A stretch of DNA of 56,743 nt from Streptomyces panaciradicis (lineage in GTDB: Bacteria > Actinomycetota > Actinomycetes > Streptomycetales > Streptomycetaceae): the NCBI RefSeq assembly GCF_023516615.1, contig NZ_JAMGBF010000076.1, positions 1 to 56,743 of the forward strand. Reading direction: 5' to 3'. Shown piece after piece: positions 7,878 through 15,936 of the stretch. Position numbers and translations under genes: made by a program. The notes beneath the pieces were generated by a model. It did not search any database and was not told the origin of the DNA. It saw only the letters and a program-made list of their open reading frames with translations. Position 1 is the stretch's first letter; every line of letters starts with the position of its first letter.

Positions 7878-8648
7878 TCACGCGCGTACGTCCAGCAGTA
7901 CCCGTACGGCCACCGGCCGGCGGTCCCCGATCGCGCCCCGCCACACGATGTCGGTGAGCTCGCCGACCAGCCGCATGCCGGGGAACCGGGCGAACAGCGC
8001 GGGCAGCGCGGCGGCGGCGACCCGGCGGGCGAGCGGGGCGCCGACGGCGGACGGGGCCGTCAGCCGCGGCCCGAGCAGCTCCTCCAGGACCGGCACGAGG
8101 TCCGCGGCCGGCACACGGCCGAGGGTCTGCGGGTGCCGCAGCAGCAGGGCGGCGCCGTAGGCGAGACGGATCGCGGTGGTGCCCGACGCGCCGATCAGCA
8201 GCTCGCCCGCCTGCTCCCGCAGTTCGCGGCCGGAGATCGCGCCGCCGTGCCGGGCGCGGACGAGGGCGCCGATCACGTCCTCGGCGGGCAGCTCCGCCTT
8301 CGTCCGCAGCGCCTCCTCGACCAGCAGGGCGAACTCCCGCTGCGCGGCCCGCATACCGGGAGTCCGCGCGTGCTCATGGCCGAACAGCCGCCCGGCGAGC
8401 TCCATCATGTGCGGCGCGTGGGCGGGTGGCAGTCCGAAGACGTGCGCGCCGACGGTCGCGGTCAGCGGCAGCGCGAAGTCGCCCATGAGGTCGGCGCGTT
8501 CGCGCCCGCCCAGTATCTCCAGCCCCTCCCTCACGCACCGGTCGATCGCCTCCGCCCAGACGTCCAGTCCGGCCGGTGCGAAGTACGGCGCCGTCAAATG
8601 CCGAAGAACCGCTTGTCGTTGACCATCCCGGTCCAGCACCTGCGTCAT
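7878..8648 (-). CDS. Cytochrome P450-like protein lacking the heme-cysteine loop
   Basis: This 256-aa product aligns by eye to the middle and end of actinobacterial P450s: a C-helix-like start (LTAPYFAPAGLDVW), an I-helix LLIGASGTTAIRLAYGAALLLRHP, a K-helix-like VPVLEELLGPR, and the closing GAPLARRVAAAALPALFARFP. The region between the K-helix and GAPLAR, which normally contains the heme-binding FGxGxHxCLG loop, is absent; the expected Cys-Leu reads Ala-Val. The first ~100 residues of a P450 are also missing. It is either a decaying P450 or a heme-free P450-like helper such as those paired with some glycosyltransferases, though those are longer. Start ATG at 8648. Confidence 0.6.
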   Translation of the reverse strand: MTQVLDRDGQRQAVLRHLTAPYFAPAGLDVWAEAIDRCVREGLEILGGRERADLMGDFALPLTATVGAHVFGLPPAHAPHMMELAGRLFGHEHARTPGMRAAQREFALLVEEALRTKAELPAEDVIGALVRARHGGAISGRELREQAGELLIGASGTTAIRLAYGAALLLRHPQTLGRVPAADLVPVLEELLGPRLTAPSAVGAPLARRVAAAALPALFARFPGMRLVGELTDIVWRGAIGDRRPVAVRVLLDVRA

Positions 8649-8708
8649 GCAGGCAATGGTCGGTGCTGCCGGACGCTCCGGCGCACGCCCCGCCCGGCCG
8701 AGTGTGTT

Positions 8709-8725
8709 GCACGTGTTGAACGTGC
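8709..8725. promoter_or_regulatory. Inverted repeat upstream of the P450-like gene
   Basis: The arms GCACGT (8709-8714) and ACGTGC (8720-8725) are separated by 5 bp and lie 61 bp upstream of the P450-like start. This is a plausible operator for that gene. Nothing else is recognisable in 8649-8865. Confidence 0.3.
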
Positions 8726-8865
8726 CCGTGAAGCGCCAAGGACAAGTGTCGTATCGCACGTCCTGCCATGCGAGGCCCGGTGTGGACGGCGACGCTGGCC
8801 GACGGCCTCCCGCCGCACCATGCCGTACAGCCTGACGCCGATACCGAAGCCGTGAGAGTTCGGCT

Positions 8866-9525
8866 TCATCTCGTACCCGAGCCGCCGGAGTCCGGGCAGG
8901 ACTCCACCGCACGTACGGTCAGGGCCTCATCGAGGCGGACTGTCACCTCTCCTGCCGAAGTGCGCAACAAGAGACGTCCGCCGGCAATGCCCTGGGAGCC
9001 GCCGCAAAAGGTCCCCTCGGGAGTGGCCACCTCGATCCGGGGTTTCGACCTGTCCGGGCCGTACCAGGTCACTGCCACCGTTCCGGCGAGAGCCGTGGCG
9101 CACAGCATTGTCAGAACCACACCGCACGACAGCGCCGTCGCCGCGCGCACGGTCTCCCGGTGATCGAGGACGTCCTCGCCCCGGACCAGCACCCCGGGCA
9201 GCGTCTGCTGAACTACGGTGACCGCGGGCCTCCCGTGCGCGGCGCGAAGCAGAAGGAGGGCCCCCAGCGCGCCGGTTACCAGCGTCAGCAGCAACAGCCA
9301 GCCGACGACCACGTCGTAGGGCGCAGCCAGCTCCCGGATGTCGTCGCGGCCCTTCACCAGGCCGAATCCGACCATGCTCACCAGCAGCGCGGCCAGTCCT
9401 GTACGCCATGCCGCCGCCGCTTCACGAACCCTCGCCAGCTCCTGGCGCAGCAGGTGGCGGCGATGCCGGACGGCTGCGCGGTCCGCGAGCGTGGCGGGCG
9501 GCCCCGGAGCCGCCTGCCAGTTCAC
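8866..9525 (-). CDS. Two-helix membrane protein of unknown function
   Basis: This 219-aa protein has a charged N-terminal helix (RRHLLRQELARVREAAAAWR), a first hydrophobic segment TGLAALLVSMVGFGLVKG, a second VVVGWLLLLTLVTGALGALL, and a third near TALSCGVVLTMLCATALAGT. A ~60-residue exported-looking C-terminal domain (RIEVATPEGTFCGG, LLLRTSAGEVTVRLDEAL) follows. The GTG start overlaps the stop of the zinc-ribbon gene by four bases, so the two are translationally coupled. I do not recognise the family. It may belong to the neighbouring conflict-type island, since it is divergent from the CHAT gene. Confidence 0.7.
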   Translation of the reverse strand: MNWQAAPGPPATLADRAAVRHRRHLLRQELARVREAAAAWRTGLAALLVSMVGFGLVKGRDDIRELAAPYDVVVGWLLLLTLVTGALGALLLLRAAHGRPAVTVVQQTLPGVLVRGEDVLDHRETVRAATALSCGVVLTMLCATALAGTVAVTWYGPDRSKPRIEVATPEGTFCGGSQGIAGGRLLLRTSAGEVTVRLDEALTVRAVESCPDSGGSGTR

Positions 9526-9833
9526 CGGCGAACATCCCGTTGCAGCAGGAGGATCCAGTACGCGCCACAGCCTTCGTCGTCCTCCGGGCGGCCAGGGTGC
9601 TCCTCGCTGCAGAGGCACGCGACCTGGACGGAGTACGTGCCACGGGACTGCCTCGGCCACAGTCCGCGGAACCCGGTCAGTGGGTGGATGTACTGGAAGG
9701 CATGCATGCAGCGCGGGCAGACGCCGCTGAGCACGAACTCGTGTCGGCCCCCCTCGATCCTCAGCCCGGCCATGTGGTCGGCCGCATAGCCGGGACGCGT
9801 GGTCTCCTCGAAGGGATCTGGGGGACCGGACAT
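9522..9833 (-). CDS. Small putative zinc-binding protein
   Basis: This 103-aa protein has cysteines at 39 and 42 (GVCPRCMHAFQYIHP) and at 73, 75 and 89 (VACLCSEEHP, GCGAYW), a pattern suggesting a zinc-ribbon fold. AGGAGG lies five nt upstream of the ATG at 9833, which settles the start. It is the first gene of a two-gene operon with the membrane protein, and divergent from the CHAT protease gene across 274 bp (9834-10107), where I see no clear repeat or promoter motif. Function unknown. Confidence 0.75.
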   Translation of the reverse strand: MSGPPDPFEETTRPGYAADHMAGLRIEGGRHEFVLSGVCPRCMHAFQYIHPLTGFRGLWPRQSRGTYSVQVACLCSEEHPGRPEDDEGCGAYWILLLQRDVRR

Positions 9834-10107
9834 GGGAACCTCCTGCGCCCAGGGCGCGCGTCGTTCCGCCCGCCTCGAAAGCGATGGTGCCAGGGGGTGA
9901 ACGCCGGAGCCGTGCGTATGCGTCCGCCTCGTCTGCCATCGACCTCCTCGCAGCCACATCTGCGCAGGTCGAGACGCTTTCGGTCCAAGTCCGGTCGCAT
10001 TGTGGTCCTCCCTCGCAAAGCTCTCGCTCATACCCGTGGGCCGGAGCATCATGACGATGTGACCGCGCAGCAAGACCGTGCGGCGGGCCGGGGGAGGAGC
10101 CAGTGTG

Positions 10108-13100
10108 ATGGGGGAGGCACCTCCCCCGGCCGGGAACGAATCGATCCGACGGGGGCGGCAGTTGACGTCGAACGAGCTGGGCGCATGCGCGGACGGGGAG
10201 CATGTGCGACGCCTGCTGGGTCGGGCCGGCGGTGCGGGCGTGACGTACGCGGACAACGTGGTGGTCCCGCTCGGCCCGGACCGGACCGAGCGGGACATGC
10301 TGATCGGTGAGCTGGAATCACTCGGTGGAGGGCTGGAGCCCCAACTGCTGGTCCGGGTCAGGCTGGGGCTCGGAACGCTGCTGGCGGCCCGTTGGGCGGA
10401 GGCAGGCGACCCGGACGACCGTATGCGCGCCGTCGAACTTCTGCGGGCCGCACGGCGGATGCCGGAGCTGGACGCAGGCGCACGCCGGGAGGCGGCCCGT
10501 GATCTGGCCGTTCTGCTGGTGGCCCCGCTGATCGACCTTCCGTCGGCGCAGAGCGGCGCGGCGGTGTTGCCGCCCGGTCTGGCTCGCTACCTCCCATTCG
10601 GTCTGCCCGCGGCCGCGGAGGGCATGAACGCGCTCGAAGTGCTGACCGAGGTCGTCGAACTGGGCCGCGAGGTGGCGGGCGGGGACGGTCGGCTGCCGGC
10701 CCACATCGAAGCCATCGCGACCATGGTGCCCCTGCTGCGTGTGGCGGAGGACGGAAGCACCGGCGCGCTCGCGGACATCATGGCCGCTCTGCCGGGATTG
10801 CTGCCCCCGGACGGTCAACTCGGCGGTCTGGCCCAGGCGCTGCCGCACATGATGAAGGCGTTCGACGCCCTGCCCTCCAGCGAGGACACGGGAGCGGGCC
10901 CCGTGGACGCAGCGCGTCCCGTACCTCCCACCGGGCCGCCCGAGGAAACAGATCTTCAGGAGATGGCGCGTTCGCTGGACGCGCCCACGATCCTCACGGA
11001 GATCATCAGCCCTGGTTTCGTCACACTCGAAGACCTGCGTGTACTGACCGAGCGGACCGTGGTGGAGGCGCGCTGCGGGGGCGGCCGGGAACTGGCCATC
11101 GCGGCCATGTCCCTTCTGGTACTCGGCATGCGCACCGGAGAACAGCACCACTTCGCACAGGCGTTGGAGCTACTGGCCCGACTGCGGGACGCGGCGCATC
11201 CCGTCGACTCGGACACCGCGTGGCTGCTCCGGGCCATCGTGCCCGCCGTGCTGGTCGGCTCCCACATGACCGGTCACAGTCTTCAGGACGGGCAGACCGC
11301 CGAGGAGCTGGTCGAAGAGGCACTCGGGCCCGGTGGTCTCCTTGCCGCGCAGACCCCCGAGCGGGCCGGTGCCCCAGGCCTGCTGCTCATGAACCGCTGT
11401 CTGAAAGCCCAGTTCGCCATCGATCGGGCGCAACGGGAGCGCGACACGGCCGCGTTGAACGAGTACCGCAGTGAACTGCTCGCCCTGGCGGAGCAGGCGG
11501 CCGAGGACGGCAGCGAGTGGAGCGGCCTGCCCCGGATCCTCCTGTGCGGCCTCGAAATCGTCCGGGCGTACCTCACCACCGACCTGTCCGCCTTGCGGAG
11601 CGCGGTCACCCAGCACACCGCCGCCATGGCATGCACCGGCACACTGCCCTTCGCCCGCCCACTGCTCACCGCGATGGAAGCCCCGCTGCTCGTGCTTGCG
11701 ACGCACCTCGAGCCGGACCTCGACCGGGTGCGGCGCGCCCTCGACTCGGCGCGGGCCGCGCTGGACGAACCGGCTTCCGTATCCGGTCAGCGCCCTCGAA
11801 TCCGGCTGGCCATCGCGTTGGCCCTGCGCACCCTGCACGTCGCCGGCGACGGGGACCCCGCTCTCCTCGACGAGGCCATCGCCGAGCTGGAGGCAGCTGT
11901 GGCGGACCTGGAAGCCGAGAGCCACGAAACACAGTCCCATGCCGCCGATCTCGTCGTACCCCTGCACGAGCAGTTGGCCACGACCCTCGCGCAGCGTGCC
12001 GGTCCAGGCGATCCCGGCCAGGACACCGCCGTACGGGACCGGTTCACCCGCGCTCTCGCCCATGCACGCCTCGCCCTGCGTGCCTCGGTGGACGACGTGC
12101 TGCTGCAACTCGGTGCCGAGCACGGTCTACGCGCCGCCCGAGCAGCCGGCAGCCTCGGTGTCCTCGCCGCCGGATGGGCGGTACGTCTCGGTCGGCCCCA
12201 CGAGGCGGTCTCCTGTCTGGAGGCCGGGCGGGCCCTGGTGCTGCACGCCGCCGCGGTCCGGACCACCATGGCCGACCAGCTGGAGGCGCTCGGCGCGTAC
12301 GAGACGGCGGCCGAGTGGCGACGGGCCGCGGCCTCCGCAGGTCCCGCGGTGTTCGACGAGGTGCTCAACCCCGATGCCACGGGGGTGCCCCGGCTGCCCA
12401 GCGAACTGCGCAGGAAGGCGCTGGAACTGGTGCGCACGACGCCAGGAGCCGCGAAGGCGGCATCAGAGCCGCTGTCCGTGCCGGTCCTCGCCGACGCACT
12501 GACCCGCTGCCGAGCCGACGCACTGGTGTACCTGGTGCCGGGTGACGAGGTCGGGGCCGCGCTTCTGCTCCGCCCCGGACTCGGCGTGCACAGCGTGGAG
12601 CTGCCCGGGTTGTCCACCGCGCATCGCGGTCCGCTGACAGCGTTCGTGCAGGCCAGGATCGAGATGCGGCGCAGCCAGGGGTCGGACACGGAGGACCCTG
12701 ATGCGATCCCCGCGGTGCGTCGCCCGGAGAAGAGGCTGGAGCAGTCCCTGGACCGGCTGTGCGACTGGGCCGGCGCGTCGGTGATGGGACCGGTGATGGA
12801 CGCGCTGGACGTGTGGGAGCGCGCACTGGCCGAGAGCGGCCTGGGACCGAGCGGCACCGATGAGAGTCCGGAGCCCGTCCGGCTGGTGATCGTTCCCTGC
12901 GGCGACCTGGGTGTCGTCCCGTGGCAGGCGGCGCGGCTCCCGCTGCCGCGGAGGAGCGTCGATGCCGAGGCGGACCCCTCCGGCATCCCGACGGTCGCTC
13001 ACCTGTGCGAGCTCGCTGTCGTGACATTCGCCGCATCGGGTTCCGAACTGGTTCACGGGATTCGCCGTTCGAGGCTGCCGATCGCGCAAGGACAGGCGCT

Positions 13101-13821
13101 GGTGTCGGTCCCCCTGGACGACCTGTACCACGCCGACGACGAGATCCGGGCACTGGCGAAGGCGTACTACAGCAAAGCCCGGATTCTGGACGACGGCACC
13201 GGGCACCGCACCGACCTGCCGACGCCGGCCGCCGTACTGGAAGTCCTGGGCGCCGAGTCCTCCGCCGCCGGCACCCGCGCCGCGGTGGTGCACATGGTGT
13301 GTCACGGGAAGGCAGGCACCGACCCCACCCGTTCCGCGCTGTACCTCTGGTACGACGAGGGCGCTCCCCCGGAGACGGGTCACCTGTCGGTGACCACTCT
13401 GCTGGACACACCGTCGGCGGGGGACCGCGCCGGGCCGCTCGTGGTGCTCAGCGCGTGTGAGACGGATCTGAGCGACACGGACCACGACGAGGCCCTCACC
13501 CTCACCACAGCCCTCGTGCATCGGCTGGCCACGGACGTCATCGGCTCCCGCTGGGCGGTGTCCGACCTTGTCACCCCGGCACTGATGACGGTCCTGCACC
13601 ATCATCTGAACGCGGGCCTGGCCCCGCCCGACGCACTGCGTGCCACGCAGCGCTATGCCCTCACCCCGACCGGCCACCGGTGTCCGGTACCAGGGCTGAC
13701 CGACCTGGATCCCTTCCTCGCCGAACAGGATTTCAGCGGACCGCTGAACTGGGCCGCCTTCATTCACCAGGGCAACCCCGCCCCCGGCCGACCCGGAGGA
13801 AACCCGGTCCATGACGCCTGA
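10108..13821 (+). CDS. CHAT-domain (caspase-like) protease with long helical N-terminal region
   Basis: This 1237-aa protein ends in a CHAT peptidase domain (about residues 830-1225). The catalytic histidine is in VVHMVCHGKAGTD (His1066) and the cysteine in VVLSACETDLSDTDHDEAL (Cys1117), followed by the family's GSRWAVSDLVTPALM. Both dyad residues are intact. The first ~750 residues are mostly alpha-helical and TPR-like (LARLRDAAHPVDSD, EAVSCLEAGRALVLHAA), typical of TPR-CHAT proteins, where the repeats sense a partner. GGAGGAG precedes the ATG at 10108. Its stop overlaps the next gene by 11 bp, and that gene encodes an antitoxin-like protein upstream of a RES toxin, an obvious candidate substrate pair. 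Confidence 0.9.
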   Translation: MGEAPPPAGNESIRRGRQLTSNELGACADGEHVRRLLGRAGGAGVTYADNVVVPLGPDRTERDMLIGELESLGGGLEPQLLVRVRLGLGTLLAARWAEAGDPDDRMRAVELLRAARRMPELDAGARREAARDLAVLLVAPLIDLPSAQSGAAVLPPGLARYLPFGLPAAAEGMNALEVLTEVVELGREVAGGDGRLPAHIEAIATMVPLLRVAEDGSTGALADIMAALPGLLPPDGQLGGLAQALPHMMKAFDALPSSEDTGAGPVDAARPVPPTGPPEETDLQEMARSLDAPTILTEIISPGFVTLEDLRVLTERTVVEARCGGGRELAIAAMSLLVLGMRTGEQHHFAQALELLARLRDAAHPVDSDTAWLLRAIVPAVLVGSHMTGHSLQDGQTAEELVEEALGPGGLLAAQTPERAGAPGLLLMNRCLKAQFAIDRAQRERDTAALNEYRSELLALAEQAAEDGSEWSGLPRILLCGLEIVRAYLTTDLSALRSAVTQHTAAMACTGTLPFARPLLTAMEAPLLVLATHLEPDLDRVRRALDSARAALDEPASVSGQRPRIRLAIALALRTLHVAGDGDPALLDEAIAELEAAVADLEAESHETQSHAADLVVPLHEQLATTLAQRAGPGDPGQDTAVRDRFTRALAHARLALRASVDDVLLQLGAEHGLRAARAAGSLGVLAAGWAVRLGRPHEAVSCLEAGRALVLHAAAVRTTMADQLEALGAYETAAEWRRAAASAGPAVFDEVLNPDATGVPRLPSELRRKALELVRTTPGAAKAASEPLSVPVLADALTRCRADALVYLVPGDEVGAALLLRPGLGVHSVELPGLSTAHRGPLTAFVQARIEMRRSQGSDTEDPDAIPAVRRPEKRLEQSLDRLCDWAGASVMGPVMDALDVWERALAESGLGPSGTDESPEPVRLVIVPCGDLGVVPWQAARLPLPRRSVDAEADPSGIPTVAHLCELAVVTFAASGSELVHGIRRSRLPIAQGQALVSVPLDDLYHADDEIRALAKAYYSKARILDDGTGHRTDLPTPAAVLEVLGAESSAAGTRAAVVHMVCHGKAGTDPTRSALYLWYDEGAPPETGHLSVTTLLDTPSAGDRAGPLVVLSACETDLSDTDHDEALTLTTALVHRLATDVIGSRWAVSDLVTPALMTVLHHHLNAGLAPPDALRATQRYALTPTGHRCPVPGLTDLDPFLAEQDFSGPLNWAAFIHQGNPAPGRPGGNPVHDA

Positions 13822-14476
13822 CCAGTTGATCGCCGTGCTGCACCGCCACTGGGCGCAGACGCTGGCCGAAATGGATGAGCACGAGCGAGCCGAGTTGCTG
13901 CGCCGGGTCACCGCGCTCGGCGAGGCCGGGGACCGCGACTCGATCCGGCGCGCCGTGCGGGACGTGGGGCGGATGCTGAGCAGGCTGCCCGCGCACCACC
14001 CCGTCGGTGCGGCGCTGCGCGGTGCCCTGCGTTACGCGGATCCGGTCGCCGACCGCGACGCCGTCGTCGACCGGGCCCGGCTGGCCGACCTACTCGGCTT
14101 CCTGTCCGGCCCGCCACCGACGGCTGACGAAGTGCTGGAGACCACCCGGCGTCGACTGCTCGACTCGCCGGCCCGGGAAGCGGCGGCGACGCCTGCGACC
14201 GTGACGGACGCGGCGCCGGACGACTGCATCCGGCTGCGTCACCCCGAACACGGCTACCGCTACCCCGAGTTCCAGTTCAGTCCCGGTACGGACGAGCTGC
14301 GGCCGGTGGTTCGGGAGGTGAACCGGCTGCTGCTCGCGGGGCAGGATCCGTGGGGCGCGGCGGACTGGTGGCTGGGCGACAACGAGTGGCTGAACGGTGC
14401 TCCGGCCGATCTCCTGGACGAGGCGCCCCATGAGCTCATCCTCGCCGCTGCCCGAGCCCTGGTGGAGGACGACTGA
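13811..14476 (+). CDS. Putative RES antitoxin with ParS/MbcA-like C-terminal domain
   Basis: This 221-aa protein has a helical N-terminal domain (about 1-118, no recognisable HTH) and an Ala/Pro-rich linker (about 121-142). Its C-terminal domain, GYRYPEFQF, VVREVNRLLLAG, WGAADWWLGDNEWLNGAP, DLLDEAPHELILAAARAL, follows the pattern of the toxin-binding domain in Xre/MbcA/ParS antitoxins that neutralise RES toxins. GGAGGA precedes the ATG. The gene overlaps the CHAT protease upstream and abuts the RES gene downstream (TGATG). The unusual part is the non-HTH N-terminus and flexible linker, which could be the site at which the protease acts. Assignment is by pattern, not by search. Confidence 0.75.
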   Translation: MTPDQLIAVLHRHWAQTLAEMDEHERAELLRRVTALGEAGDRDSIRRAVRDVGRMLSRLPAHHPVGAALRGALRYADPVADRDAVVDRARLADLLGFLSGPPPTADEVLETTRRRLLDSPAREAAATPATVTDAAPDDCIRLRHPEHGYRYPEFQFSPGTDELRPVVREVNRLLLAGQDPWGAADWWLGDNEWLNGAPADLLDEAPHELILAAARALVEDD

Positions 14477-15144
14477 TGGCCGGCCACGCCCCGCCCGAGG
14501 GGGCCCGGATGGAGCCGCTGGTCCGGCTGCTGCCCGCCGGCACCGAGGTGTACCGCTGCCACCGGGAGACGCGCCCGGCGGAGTCGTTCAACCCCAGCCG
14601 CCAGCACGCCTTCTTCGACGGAGACCGCTTCGGTGCCACGGAACAGGACCCGTTCTCCTATCTGTACGGAGCGCTCGACCCGGTCACTGCCCTGAGCGAG
14701 GTGCTGCTGCGGTCCATGCGGTTCGACGGTCCGACCGCCCAGCGTCGCATCCCCTGGGCACGGGCGAGCCAGTACTGCCTGTCGGTGGTGCGCACCACGA
14801 CGGACCTCGCCCTCGTGGACCTGATGAGCGCGGAGGGTCTCGCCGCGGTGTGGCAGGACGCCTGGCTGGTCGACGCGGAGCGGCACGACTACGCCAAGAC
14901 CCGCTACTGGGTTCGATTGATCAGGGAACACGCGCCGGACATTCAGGGCCTGTTGTGGCAGTCCAAACGTCACCGGCCGCGCGAGGCACTCCAGTTGTTC
15001 GGCGACCGTTGCGGGGAGCGCCCGCTGGAACCCGTTCCGGAACGTACGGTGCGTCTGTGCACGGAGGAGGGCGCGGCCGAGGCCCGGCGGCTGCTGGGCC
15101 CGGTCCGCGCGACGGTCTCCGAGCGGGAGCCGGCGGGTGGCTGA
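14476..15144 (+). CDS. RES-domain toxin (putative NAD+-consuming or ADP-ribosylating)
   Basis: This 222-aa protein carries the RES fold signature: YRCH (Arg27), DGDRFG (Arg51), a FSYLYGALDPVTALSE stretch (Tyr64, Glu75) and a late serine in LLWQSKRHRPREALQLFGDR (Ser163). These are the conserved R, E and S residues of the family. RES toxins such as MbcT and ParT degrade NAD+ or modify targets with ADP-ribose. The key residues are present, so it looks active rather than decayed. It follows the antitoxin-like gene with a TGATG overlap and ends 12 bp from the convergent FHA gene. Confidence 0.85.
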   Translation: MAGHAPPEGARMEPLVRLLPAGTEVYRCHRETRPAESFNPSRQHAFFDGDRFGATEQDPFSYLYGALDPVTALSEVLLRSMRFDGPTAQRRIPWARASQYCLSVVRTTTDLALVDLMSAEGLAAVWQDAWLVDAERHDYAKTRYWVRLIREHAPDIQGLLWQSKRHRPREALQLFGDRCGERPLEPVPERTVRLCTEEGAAEARRLLGPVRATVSEREPAGG

Positions 15145-15156
15145 CGCGGTCGCCGC

Positions 15157-15936
15157 TCAGGCCTCCGGGTCGGTGGGTTCCTCACGGGGGGCGCACAGAG
15201 AGACGGTCGCCTCCGAGTCGAGCCCCAGGACGAGGCGATCGCCGTCGACCAGGGGCCGGGGAACAGCAGGCAGCAGATACTCCCCGTTGACCCGGGTGCC
15301 GTGGGTGGTGCCGTTCTGATGTTCCGTCACCCACAAGGTGCCGTCCGAGCGCAGGGTGACCTCGGCGTGGCGGCGGGACACGGATCTCTCGTCGGCGAAC
15401 CCGCCGGCCGTTGTGGGTGCCCACACCGGATCCCGGCCGAGGGCCCGCACATCGCCCGGACGCAGGTGCACCTGCACCGCACCGCCGGAGAAGCGCAGCA
15501 CCGCCGTCGCCCCGCTGTCCGGGGTGGGGGCGGCGCTCGCGACCGGAGCCGAGCAGACCGGGCACCTGTCTGAGGTTCGTGGCACCTTTCGACCACACCC
15601 GGTGCAGCGCACGAGCCGAGCCTGCGGCGCGGGCTGCTCCAGGCGGTCGGCGCCTCTCGCCTCGGGAGCACCCGGGCGCAGGGGCGAGAACTCCTCCACC
15701 GAGTCGTCCTCGTCGGCGTGCGCACCCGCAGCCGCCTCCGGGGGAGAAGGCACCGTCGGAGCCGGCCGGGATTCGTCGTCCCCCTGCCGATCCCCGTGCC
15801 CATCGCCGGGCGAGGGCTTCTCCGGAGTGGCGGATGCCTGGTGGACGCCCGCCGGATGCACGGGTGTGCCGGGTCGGCGGGGCGTCAGGTCCTCCCAGGG
15901 CTCGTCGTCCGGCTCGTCGATCTCGACGTCCGACAT
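15157..15936 (-). CDS. FHA-domain protein with zinc ribbon
   Basis: This 259-aa protein has three parts: an acidic, disordered N-terminal half; a zinc ribbon (VRCTGCGRKVPRTSDRCPVC) at about residues 120-142; and a C-terminal FHA domain (about 165-250) with GRDPVW, SVSRRHAEV and NGTTHGTRVNG. FHA domains bind phosphothreonine peptides. Two similar short motifs occur in the disordered part (EDLTPRRPG near residue 16, EEFSPLRPG near residue 90), possible phosphorylation sites for the kinase encoded upstream in the same operon. Its ATG overlaps the AAA+ gene stop (TGATG). Confidence 0.88.
   Translation of the reverse strand: MSDVEIDEPDDEPWEDLTPRRPGTPVHPAGVHQASATPEKPSPGDGHGDRQGDDESRPAPTVPSPPEAAAGAHADEDDSVEEFSPLRPGAPEARGADRLEQPAPQARLVRCTGCGRKVPRTSDRCPVCSAPVASAAPTPDSGATAVLRFSGGAVQVHLRPGDVRALGRDPVWAPTTAGGFADERSVSRRHAEVTLRSDGTLWVTEHQNGTTHGTRVNGEYLLPAVPRPLVDGDRLVLGLDSEATVSLCAPREEPTDPEA

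Noticed and set aside
9834..10107. Possible longer N-termini for the zinc-ribbon and CHAT proteins
   Set aside because: Open frames extend through this gap, but both genes have strong ribosome sites at the shorter starts (9833 and 10108), and the upstream sequence looks non-coding.
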